Part shown: positions 12,464 to 23,600 of the stretch, piece by piece
Position numbering within the stretch: position 1 is the first letter of the stretch
Layout of the letters: each line of letters starts with the position of its first letter
NCBI GenBank assembly: GCA_964017045.1
Contig: OZ024795.1
Span: 54,041,350 to 54,105,349, forward strand
Reading direction: 5' to 3'
Source of the DNA: Omphiscola glabra
Lineage: Eukaryota; Mollusca; Gastropoda; Lymnaeidae
DNA length: 64,000 nt
Notes under the pieces: generated by a model
Databases searched by the model: none
The model's input: the letters and a program-made list of their open reading frames with translations, nothing else
Told to the model about the DNA's origin: nothing
Translations under genes and position numbers: made by a program

Positions 12464-12765
12464 ATGTTCAACAGCAAACACTACACACTACAGTTGAGAT
12501 GATTATGTTTAGCAACTCTGATATGTTCAACAGCACACACTACAGTTGAGATGATTATGTTTAGCAACTCTATGTTCAACAGCACACACTACAGTTGAGA
12601 TGATTATGTTTAGCACTCTATGTTCAACAGCACACACTACAGTTGAGATGATTATGTTTAGCAACTCTATGTTCAACAGCACATACTACAGTTGAGATGA
12701 TTATGTTTAGCAACTCTATGTTCAACAGCACACACTACAGTTGAGATGATTATGTTTAGCAACTC
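12464..12765. repeat. about 50-bp tandem repeat, 6 copies
   Basis: Units contain ACTACAGTTGAGATGATTAT then GTTTAGCAACTCTATGTTC and AACAGCACAC. The first copy carries an extra GATATGTTC. Confidence 0.92.
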
Positions 12766-13500
12766 TGGTAAATGTAGGCGTGGTGTTCTGTCAAATGAAA
12801 TTGTAAAAGTAAAGAGCTTCACTGTATGTAAAGGCACATGTCCAAATGCCAAAGCATCTTTAGAGTGTACTGGGAAAGTTCATCTCACAAAGTTACCAAA
12901 TTTTTCGTAAAATTGGTTTCGAAAAGTGGTGTATCTTTTTCAGCAGCTGAAGGCATAGTGGCTAGTGGTGTTCCATGCTGGCAAGCACGATCACAGCTGT
13001 AAATATGGACTGCAGCTGTTGTCGCTTGTTAAAAACAATTTGACCTGATTCTGATATTCCACGCAAAATTCAGTCTCTTTAATGTAAGGTGTGCTGAACG
13101 CTTATTTAATACAATTAAAACTATTCACAAAAAGAACACTTATTATTATTATTATTATTATGGGTAGTTTTCTATAGCGTGGTACCCCACTTATTTAATA
13201 CAATTAAAACTATTCACAAAAAGAACACTTATTTAATACAATTAAAACTATTCACAAAAAGAACACTCTTTTAGGTACTTTACTGGTTAGAAACAGGATT
13301 AGATGAAAATTGTGTTTGTCCTCTTTTTTCATCTTATGGTAACTCTGGGTTAAGGACCACTTCGATAACTTAGTAGTACTGAAATGTGTTGAAACTATAT
13401 TAGCACAATGCCTGGATGTTTCAAGCAGCTCGATAAATAGATTTCCGTCATTAAATGGCCAAGCCTCTTGACCAGGATAGGATTTAGCTTATGCGAGGCC
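12766..13500. repeat. unique stretch plus a 3-copy repeat
   Basis: At 13110-13265 three copies carry TTTAATACAATTAAAACTAT then TCACAAAAAGAACAC, the first two split by a TTA run (13139-13160). The preceding 12770-13090 has a 46-codon open stretch on the plus strand with no recognisable family. Confidence 0.75.
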
Positions 13501-13877
13501 TTACTAGATGGCTGGAGTTTAACTCCCCACCAAATGGGGTCTAAACATGTCATTCCATACTAGATGACTGGAGTTGAACTCCCCACCTAATGGGGGTCTA
13601 AACATGTGTCTTTCCATACTAGATGGCTGGAGTTGAACTCCCCACCTAATGGGGGTCTAAACATGTCATTCCATACTAGATGGCTGGAGTTGAACTCCCC
13701 ACCTAATGGGGGTCTAAACATGTCATTCCATACTAGATGGCTGGAGTTGAACTCCCCACCTAATGGGGGTCTAAACATGTCATTCCATACTAGATGGCTG
13801 GAGTTGAACTCCCCACCTAATGGGGGTCTAAACATGTCATTCCATACTAGATGGTTGGAGTTGAACTCTCCACCTAA
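13500..13877. repeat. 57-bp minisatellite, about 6.5 copies
   Basis: Units begin CCATACTAGATGGCTGGAGT and contain CCCCACCTAATGGGGGTC, an inverted-repeat-like core (CCCC...GGGG). 57 is a multiple of three, so 94-99 codon frames are open on both strands. Confidence 0.94.
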
Positions 13878-14379
13878 GCCTGACAATTAATATCAAACAC
13901 CCCCTTTCCATCAATAAATTTTTAAGTAATTGTATTGTTTTCTTTCCCATATTAATTTTGTTGCCTAGAAATATTCAAAAGGCAACTAACTTAGAACAGA
14001 TTGGGCTGCTTTCTAGCCCCCCCCCCCCACCTTTTGCGACATATAACACTGAGTACCACAGGGGTTGCAGACACAGAACATTCTAAATCTTGGATTTCCC
14101 CACCGTAACTTCAACAAATTACTGTCCTAATTTCTATGAAATGATTCAGACATGTAAATGGTTTTACTACAGACAGGAAGCTTAGTGACCTTTGACATTG
14201 TGGGTTATACCAGAAACCTAGTCTGACAGTGCTAGCTAAGCAGATCTCACGTCTGAACCCCAGAACACCATGCAAACTAGAGATGAGGTTTATTACAGCA
14301 CTTTATATTAGTTCAGTTTGTTTTCATTGGCGTTAAAACATGAGAGACTAAGTAAACATTGGGTTATCATTCAATTTAT

Positions 14380-16133
14380 TTCCCATGCACCTCCTCACAC
14401 ATTCTCTTAACCTCTTCATTGCATGCACCTCCTCACACATTCTGTTAACCTCTTCACTCCATGCACCGCCTCACACATTCTGTTAACCTCTTCACTCCAT
14501 GCACCGCCTCACACATTCTCTTAACCTCTTCACTCCATGCACCTCCTCACACATTCTGTTAACCTCTTCACTCCATGCACCGCCTCACACATTCTCTTAA
14601 CCTCTTCATTGCATGCACCTCCTCACACATTCTGTTAACCTCTTCACTCCATGCACCGCCTCACACATTCTCTTAACCTCTTCATTGCATGCACCTCCTC
14701 ACACATTCTGTTAACCTCTTCACTCCATGCACCGCCTCACACATTCTGTTAACCTCTTCACTCCATGCACCGCCTCACACATTCTCTTAACCTCTTCACT
14801 CCATGCACCGCCTCACACATTCTGTTAACCTCTTCACTCCATGCACCTCCTCACACATTCTGTTAACCTCTTCACTCCATGCACCGCCTCACACATTCTC
14901 TTAACCTCTTCATTGCATGCACCTCCTCACACATTCTGTTAACCTCTTCACTCCATGCACCGCCTCACACATTCTCTTAACCTCTTCATTGCATGCACCT
15001 CCTCACACATTCTGTTAACCTCTTCACTCCATGCACCGCCTCACACATTCTCTTAACCTCTTCACTCCATGCACCGCCTCACACATTCTCTTAACCTCTT
15101 CATTGCATGCACCTCCTCACACATTCTGTTAACCTCTTCATTGCATGCACCTCCTCACACATTCTCTTAACCTCTTCATTGCATGCACCTCCTCACACAT
15201 TCTGTTAACCTCTTCACTCCATGCACCTCCTCACACATTCTCTTAACCTCTTCATTGCATGCACCTCCTCACACATTCTGTTAACCTCTTCACTCCATGC
15301 ACCTCCTCATACATTCTCTTAACCTCTTCATTGCATGCACCGCCTCACACATTCTGTTAACCTCTTCACTCCATGCACCTCCTCATACATTCTCTTAACC
15401 TCTTCATTGCATGCACCTCCTCACACATTCTGTTAACCTCTTCACTCCATGCACCGCCTCACACATTCTCTTAACCTCTTCATTGCATGCACCTCCTCAC
15501 ACATTCTGTTAACCTCTTCACTCCATGCACCTCCTCACACATTCTGTTAACCTCTTCACTCCATGCACCTCCTCATACATTCTCTTAACCTCTTCACTCC
15601 ATGCACCTCCTCACACATTCTGTTAACCTCTTCACTCCATGCACCGCCTCACACATTCTCTTAACCTCTTCATTGCATGCACCTCCTCACACATTCTGTT
15701 AACCTCTTCACTCCATGCACCGCCTCACACATTCTGTTAACCTCTTCATTGCATGCACCTCCTCACACATTCTCTTAACCTCTTCACTCCATGCACCTCC
15801 TCACACATTCTGTTAACCTCTTCATTGCATGCACCTCCTCACACATTCTCTTAACCTCTTCACTCCATGCACCTCCTCATACATTCTCTTAACCTCTTCA
15901 CTCCATGCACCTCCTCACACATTCTGTTAACCTCTTCATTGCATGCACCTCCTCACACATTCTCTTAACCTCTTCATTGCATGCACCTCCTCACACATTC
16001 TGTTAACCTCTTCACTCCATGCACCTCCTCACACATTCTCTTAACCTCTTCATTGCATGCACCTCCTCACACATTCTGTTAACCTCTTCACTCCATGCAC
16101 CGCCTCACACATTCTCTTAACCTCTTCATTGTG
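14380..16133. repeat. 38-bp minisatellite with dimer structure, about 46 copies
   Basis: Units contain CATGCACCTCCTCACACATT then CTGTTAACCTCTTCACTC. Three diagnostic positions vary: CACCTCC/CACCGCC, CTGTTAACC/CTCTTAACC, TTCACTCC/TTCATTGC. They often alternate in linked pairs, giving a 76-bp higher-order unit in much of the array. Confidence 0.95.
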
Positions 16134-16139
16134 CTGAAA

Positions 16140-16545
16140 AAGAGAACTTTTTTAAAATTCTCCAAGGGTGTCCCCTTTGCACTTTCGTCAACCTGCTCAT
16201 GAATTTTTTTAAGAGGGGGAAGGGAGGGAGAGAAGAAAAAAAAAAGGGGGGGGGGGGGTTAAACAACAAGCTATCAAAAATAAAATAAATTAAATAACTC
16301 TTAGTCTTAAAAACTTTAATTTATATGTATTTTTGTTTTGCATTTATGGTATGTGAATGGTTTATCAAACTTAGTGGATGTAAAAGCCTAATAGACTAAA
16401 GATAACTTTAAACCCAAACACATCACAAATACAAAGCACATAGCAACAGATAGGCAATTAAATCATATTTCACTGACCTTCCCCTTGAAAAACAGATTTT
16501 TGGGAGTGGGTCTGAACATTTGATAGAACAATTCTATGTGCCAAA
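16140..16545. other. spacer, no gene seen
   Basis: Purine run (GAAAAAAAAAAGGGGGGGGG type) at 16210-16260 followed by AT-rich sequence. Confidence 0.5.
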
Positions 16546-16547
16546 TT

Positions 16548-17107
16548 TCAGATGGCGGGACGTGGGTCAATTAGCCATGAAGATTTAGCAGATGGCGGGA
16601 CGTGGGTCAATTAGCCATGAAGATTTAGCAGATGGCGGGACGTGGGTCAATTAGCCATGAAGATTTAGCAGATGGCGGGACGTGGGTCAATTAGCCATGA
16701 AGATTTAGCAGATGGCGGGACGTGGGTCAATTAGCCATGAAGATTTAGCAGATGGCGGGACGTGGGTCAATTAGCCATGAAGATTTAGCAGATGGCGGGA
16801 CGTGGGTCAATTAGCCATGAAGATTTAGCAGATGGCGGGACATGGGTCAATTAGCCATGAAGATTTAGCAGATGGCGGGACGTGGGTCAATTAGCCATGA
16901 AGATTTAGCAGATGGCGGGACATGGGTCAATTAGCCATGAAGATTTAGCAGATGGCGGGACGTGGGTCAATTAGCCATGAAGATTTAGCAGATGGCGGGA
17001 CGTGGGTCAATTAGCCATGAAGATTTAGCAGATGGCGGGACGTGGGTCAATTAGCCATGAAGAATTAGCAGATGGCGGGACGTGGGTCAATTAGCCATGA
17101 AGATTTA
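16548..17107. repeat. 40-bp minisatellite, 14 near-identical copies
   Basis: Units contain GATGGCGGGACGTGGGTCAA then TTAGCCATGAAGATTTAGCA. Only three single-base variants seen (CATGGG at 16841 and 16921, AGAATT at 17061), so this is one of the most homogeneous arrays in the window. Confidence 0.97.
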
Positions 17108-17339
17108 GTCCCGAAGACACTAGCAAAAGTGAAGTTAATATAAAAGGATTTAAAACACGCCAAGATTCATGTTTTATTAGAGCAACTGTGTGTCACAAAT
17201 AACAAGAAAATATAAACATTGTATTTATTATAAGGTATCCCCCAGATTTCCTTTTTAAACATACATTAATGTTACACAAGAGACATCTTTCTTTTTCTTT
17301 GGATACATTTTAAACAAATTTGAGACAATTCTTTCAGAA

Positions 17340-17520
17340 TAATTGCACATTTAGCACAACATAATATATGGTGCTTCATAATCATTGAGTATTCTGCACA
17401 ACATAATATATGGTGCTAAATATTCATTGAGTATTTAGCACAACATAATATATAGTGCTATTTATTCATTGAGTAATTAGCACAACATATATGGTGCTAC
17501 ATATTCATTGAGTATTCAAC
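17340..17520. repeat. about 41-bp tandem repeat, 4 copies
   Basis: Units contain TTAGCACAACATAATATATG then GTGCTA and TTCATTGAGTA; degenerate. Confidence 0.85.
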
Positions 17521-17874
17521 ACAACAACTACATGTCATATTTCCTTTAGATAATGTCCTAACACATTCCTTTATTCTCCCCATAAAACATGTAATTGATT
17601 TCATCAAACCAATGAGCACACTTGCACATCAATAGAATCACAGGGAAATGGATCTTTTTTTTCTCCACCAATTTATTTACAAATGGAAAGGATAAAAATC
17701 TAAGTTAAAGTGATGGACATTGCATGCAGATATTTCAATAAAATTTTTATAGATTACTTCTCCAGGTCTTTGTACAAATGAGGTTTTAAAAATATTTTTT
17801 TTAACATAAATGTTTATTTTAGATGACTACATGTATTGGCAATGAATACACAATCATAACACTGTACACATACT

Positions 17875-18262
17875 GCCAGGAATACAATCATGGCACTATT
17901 ACCCATATTGACAGGAATACATTTATTACCAATAATCATGGCACTATCACCCATATTGACCCCGAATACAATCATGGCACTGTTACCTATATTGACAGGA
18001 ATACATTCATTACCAATAATCATGGCACTGTTTACCTATATTGACAGGAATACATTCATTACCAATAATCATATCACTGTTACCCATATTGAGAGGAATA
18101 CATTCATTGCACTGTTACCCATATTGACAGAAATATAATCATTACCAATAATCATGGCACTGTTATCCATATTGACAGGAATACATTCATTACCAATAAT
18201 CATGGCACTACACATATTGCCAGGAATATTATCATTATCATGGCACTGTTACCCATATTGAA
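17875..18262. repeat. about 48-bp minisatellite, about 9 degenerate copies
   Basis: Units contain GGCACTGTTACCCATATTGA then CAGGAATACATTCATTACC and AATAATCAT. Related degenerate copies occur again at 18765-18870, separated by unrelated AT-rich sequence. Confidence 0.9.
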
Positions 18263-20250
18263 AGGATTATAATCATCTCTTCTCTTAAATATATATATTA
18301 TGCTTCTGGTGTGACTCTGGACTGCTTCATAATCAGCATATTTGGTACTGAGAGTATATTACAAATAATTCTAAATGTTTGAAAGTATGGTTCAATAATG
18401 AGTTCAGTAACGTGCAAAATATAATTCCCAATAACTACGCTAAATGATATATTTTTTATGTAACGTAACTACATTTGGTGCGTAATATTTTCTTTTTGGA
18501 AAATGAAATCGTCTCAATTTAAGTATGGTGTAAAAAATATTCGGTCTAAAAGTGGTTGGAACATCTGAATATTTAATATAGTTCATGGGTGTGAAATAAA
18601 AAGTGTGCAGTGATGTATCATGGGGAAAGGGGTGTAGCAAAAATTGGAATCCTTAAATGTGTGTTACTTGAGTTCATGTTTTGTCACTTAACTTTAGTGA
18701 AGGGGAAGAACAAGCATTACTGTTGCCAATGTTCGGCTGGTTATATCTAGTTACCAATAATCATGGCACAGTTACCCATATTGAAAGGAATATAATATAA
18801 TCATTACCAATAATAATGGCACTGTTACCCATATTGACAGCGATGCACTCATGACAGTGCTATACATATTGATAGTTCAATAATAATCACCAAGAGGTCA
18901 AAGGTCTACCCCAGTGCTCTGCAACATTGACCCCAAAGCTGCTTGTGTAAATTTCAAGGACTAAATGCAGTTAATTTTTTTTTAAAAAGTGTATCTACCC
19001 CACCTCCCCCTTCCAAGAAATTATCTTGGCAGATATAATTGATAAAAATGTCTCCTCACTCAAAAGAGGTTGCCGCCCACTGGTGCTCCTGTTGGTGGTG
19101 GTTCCAGATATCACAACATCCATCTGATGCCATGAATAGCAGCTTGCGTAAATGGGGACAGGGAACATACACCCCTAACTACCTTATGGGAATCACCAAT
19201 GTGATGGCACAGTGGCATCCCTTATTGAGTCAATGGGCCCCTGAAAAGCACTGATGATAACAACAGACTTGGGGAACTTTGTTCAAATTCAACTCAATTA
19301 GTGGCCCCAACAGATATCCCTCAACTCTATAACCAAAGATATAGACACTGCATGAAATTCTATACATCATTGCCGATATTGGTGGAGCTACATGAATAAC
19401 ATTTGATCAATGGTATTTAACAGATGGTAACATCTTTTGCAGTTTTACAATCCTCTGTTGTTGTGGTCCAAAACAGCGCTACTGTCACTTGGGTCTAACA
19501 TGTCGTATTGTCTAAAGAAAATCTTAAAATTAAAGCGTCATCTAGTGGCCACTTGTAGAGCCTTCTGCAAACTGTTTTAAGTGAGTTAAAGGTTTGTTTA
19601 GTATTTTAAAAAAAGTTTGACCCCTAACTCTTGCAACTTATTTCGTTTTCCTGTTTTACACAAGGTCCATTGGAAGTCACGTCCTATCAGATGTCACATC
19701 CCATAAGATGTCATTGTCATATCAAATGTCACGTCCCTTCACATTGAATTGAAAATTAAAATACAATTGTAAAAATCTTGTAATATTTTATAGTGCTCCT
19801 GTGAGGAAGCAATAGCACACCGTTTGGGAACCACTGCATTACAAGTTTATTTCTCCTAGATTGCAAATGACTGATCCAGTGAAAAATTAAATAATTTTTG
19901 TTCCAGATCACAAAATATCTCTAGATAGTTGGCATGCATATTATATCATTAAATATTCCCTTACACATGCAGTTAACATTTTATTTTTATTGAGTACAGG
20001 GTTACAATAATTTGCATGTATCACAGACAAAATCTGTATCTAAAGTAATTATAGATAAACACGCTAAACGACTGCTTCTTGGTGAAATTTGACTGCAGTC
20101 ATTGGAGTTTTATTCTTCAACAACATCAACTGCAGTCATCATCACTAATTTACTTAAGATCACAGTTAGGGAAATTTACTTAATTAAGTATGTGTCCATT
20201 TTAACTCAGAATAAACTCTTTTTTTTTTTTGCAACAAGTCTGATATAGTT
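18263..20250. other. intergenic / probable 3' flank of the LRRK1-like gene
   Basis: AT-rich. Contains the second block of 48-bp units (18765-18870) and GTTTGGGAACCACTG at 19829-19843, which resembles one terminal repeat of a hAT element without a visible partner. The part just below 20530 would be the kinase gene 3' untranslated region. Confidence 0.5.
19980..19991 (-). terminator. candidate poly(A) signals for the LRRK1-like gene
   Basis: Two overlapping AATAAA hexamers in tandem on the minus strand, about 540 nt after the stop. A single AATAAA also lies at 20109-20114, about 415 nt after the stop. In AT-rich DNA such hexamers are frequent, so either could be chance. Confidence 0.35.
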
Positions 20251-20254
20251 TGTA

Positions 20255-20425
20255 ATAACCAAGAACCTGCAGGCCTATCCTGGCAAGATACCTGCAGGCC
20301 TATCCTGGCAAGTTACCTGCAGGCCTATCCTGGCAAGATACCTGCAGGCCTATCCTGGCAAGATACCTGCAGGCCTATCCTGGCAAGATACCTGCAGGCC
20401 TATCCTGGCAAGATACCTGCAGGTT
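20255..20425. repeat. 25-bp repeat, 7 copies, probably within the 3' UTR
   Basis: Units contain ACCTGCAGGCCTATCCTGGC then AAGAT. Lies 105 nt past the stop codon, hence inside the likely transcript if poly(A) addition is near 19980. Confidence 0.92.
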
Positions 20426-20529
20426 TAGTATGACTGCCAATAAATTAAGTAGAAATCCAAATCAAGTAGGTAAAGCTCCAAACAAATTTAGTAAGACTGG
20501 CTCTCCGTTTAAAAAGAGTACCTATCCGT

Positions 20530-20673
20530 TTAGTATGACTCCCAACCGGTGGCATTCCAAACCAGCAGGAATGTGTGATTGGCGTGAGGGTCTGTCTGTG
20601 CCATCGAGTCCAGCTGTGCCCGCGTGTCATCGACCTTCAGTGAAGGTCCAGAGTCCAAGGTCGGATGATAAAT
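20530..20673 (-). CDS. LRRK1: LRRK1-like exon 26: C-terminus and stop
   Basis: 144 nt ending in TAA at 20530-20532; acceptor CTCACTTCAG behind a T-rich tract. It encodes [20 protein letters not shown] and ends [17 protein letters not shown] final strand of the type FLLVW closing the propeller is usual for this family. The exon is 3.6 kb downstream of exon 25, across an intron with several transposons. The last codons and stop recur in degenerate copies at about 20423-20441 and 20485-20505. Confidence 0.88.
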   Translation of the reverse strand: MYHPTLDSGPSLKVDDTRAQLDSMAQTDPHANHTFLLVWNATGWESY

Positions 20674-23600
20674 CTGAAGTGAGAAAAAAATAATCTATAC
20701 AGCAGCTTGTTTATTTGAGGTTAGTTAGTATATCTGAGATATCTTTTCATGTTTGGTTTTACATTCCCCCCCATCTTCTTTCTGTTCTTCTGATCTTTGT
20801 TTTTGTGATGGACTCATTCCCACCCTTAATTTCTTTCCTTTCAATTTCTTAACAGGTAGAACAAGAATATAATTAAAGCTTTATCGCAACAGTCCAATCC
20901 ATCCCTGTGGTGAGCAGCCCATGTAGGGCTTTGGACTGCCTCACCCCTTCCTTCCACTCAGACCTAACTGATGCTATTCTTTTCCATGCTTGGATTCCCA
21001 GCTGCTGTAGATCTTTTTCCAAATGATACACTTTTCATTTCTGCTACTAGAGTGGGATCCTGATATAGACTGTACAATTCCTGGTTTTTCTGGAAAACTT
21101 TTCTCTCCCATGTGTTAAATAGGTTTTCTGCCGTTTTTTTAGGGTCTAAGTTTCACTTGCGTATGTTACAACTGGTCTGACTACAGTTTTATATATAGTT
21201 TTTCTTGTACTTGTAATGTTTTTATTTTTGAGTAATTTTCTGACTAATGAAGTATGCTCTGTTTCAAGCCAATATTCTTTATTTATTTCTTTTATAATTA
21301 GTTCATTAGAAAAGCATAAAAAGAAATCTATCAATCCAAATTTCATTTAATCAAAGCATGTTAATTAGCCTGTGTTTCTTAATATAAAAATATATCTATT
21401 CTATTCTATACCATTATCAGATGAGATACCTTTACAGTATCAAACAAATGGGAAATTGCTTTAATTTCAATGTATTATTTTTAATATTATAGTTCGTCCT
21501 TCGCATGAGAAGATGACCAAGGGCTATTCGATACCGTGACAAGACCGTGTCAAAATGACTGGAAATAGACCAGGATGTGGTAGATGACCTGCCGTGTGCT
21601 CTTTATGTGTTCCATGTCACAGGAGCTGTCAGAGTCTTGATGTGTTCCATGTCACAGGAGCTGTCAGAGTCTTGATGTGTTCCATGTCACAGGAGCTGTC
21701 AGAGTCAATATGATTTCACACAGCCAATGGGACTCCATCTATGGGTTTAAATTTCAGAGTTTGCCTTCTCTTAGATGAGTCGCCATCCAAAGTTATAAAC
21801 TCCTGTCCGCCCGGGGAGCTGGTTCTGTTTTTTGCTTGTCTAGGCTTTTGCTGGGGATGGATTTAGTTTGGACCGCTCGGCCACCCAGTATCCCACGTCA
21901 TTGTACTGTACAGGGTTCCCGTGGTCTCCTGAAATTCCATGAAATCTCCTGGAATTTGAAAAAATCAAAAAAATCCTGGAAAACTCCTTAAATTTTAAAA
22001 TTTCTCCTAAAATGTCCTGAAATGTTTGTTTCCACAGAGTAAAAAAAATCTTGATTAATCAAATTTTTAAATATTTAGTTCTTATTCTATTTTTAGCCCT
22101 TCTACTTCTTTTATCAAAATGAGTTTGTCATAATACTAGTGGTATCCCTTTAACTGCACATGGGCTTTATGAGTTTTCGGGTATGAAATGTCCGACCACC
22201 GTACTGCTTTGATAGACCAATTGTTTTTTGTTCTGTTCAAACGCCGTTCAACGGATTTTTTGGGTAAGTATAGTGTAAAATACAGTAAGTAGATATTTAA
22301 CTCTTTCGCTGCGGAATATTTTTATTGAAAAAATGTACATTTTTTACAAAGAGCAAAAAAGAGTAAGAGGTTGGGTTTATTAAAATATTATTGTTTGGTT
22401 TATAAGACTAAACTTGGTATCAAATGAAAGATAATTGAAAGGACTACATGTTTATAAACTTATTTCTTCAGTTTAAATAAAATAAGTTACATTACAGAAA
22501 AGAACTGTAAAATGTGAAAACATAATGTGCTAAACCCCCCCCCCCCCCCATACCATATGATGTACGCATACCTCATCTTCACTTCTATAACTGAAATCCT
22601 CTAAAACTGCTACTATCGGAATCATGCGATGGATCTAAATATAAATCATCTTCACTGGACTTCACTATCAAAATAAATAGTATAAATCAATTCCAAAGCT
22701 TTTTGAGCTGTTAATCGTCTAGGAAACTTACTCACCTACTATGGCTTAGGGTAGCCATAGCAACAGTAGAAAAAAATCGCGAAGAAAATCACTAAGATAA
22801 TGCTTCAAACGACAACAAATAACCCTTAGTTTCGCTTGTAAACAATGAAGTACCCCCGTACCATGCTTCTATGTAAAAGTCTTATTTAAAAATAGCTCTT
22901 AACAAGCCTGAAGACTGATGTTTAAGATAGCAATCCTGTTTGTTTGTACAAGCCTGAAGACTGATGTTTAAGATAGCAATCCTGTCTGTTTAAACAAGCC
23001 TGAAGACTGATGTTTAAGATAGCAATCCTGTCTCTTTGAACAAGCCATCACTGTTACTCTATACTAGAAATTGGCTCTGAAGTGAGTTAATGCCAAGCTA
23101 GTGGACTGGATTTCAATCCCCAGAAAATGCATAGACAAGCAAAAACATCACCAGCTCGCAGGGTAGATGGGACTTGTTAACCTTGGATGGCAACTCATCT
23201 TAGAGAAGGCAAACGATGAAATCAAACTCAGAGATGGAGTCCTGTAGGCATTATGGCATTGAGACAATGAAAAATTGACACTCCTACGACGTAGAACGCA
23301 TAAAGAGCATAGTGAAACACACACACACTCACTGCTGGTCATCTACTGCATCCTCGTCCATGGCATATCCAGTCGTCCATGGCATATCCAGTCATCTTGA
23401 CTGTCTTGCCATTGGATCAACTAGGCAAGGACGAGAGAGTGCTTCTGACAAATTGAGCAACTGTCCCTACATTTAAACAAAATACAGCCCACGTCAAGGC
23501 TACCGCTCAAGTCTTAGTGATATTCATATGTACAGGACGAACAACAATATATACTGGAAATATTGGTATCAAGTATATTTGCAGGACAGTTCTCGGATGC

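Noticed and set aside
12770..12910. Possible coding stretch (open 46 codons)
   Set aside because: Too short, no splice-site support, no recognisable family, followed by stops in frame.
13587..13890. Overlapping 94-99 codon frames on both strands with 19-residue repeats
   Set aside because: 57-bp satellite artefact; no start context, no domain.
19829..19843. GTTTGGGAACCACTG as a hAT right end
   Set aside because: No matching left end within the neighbouring sequence.
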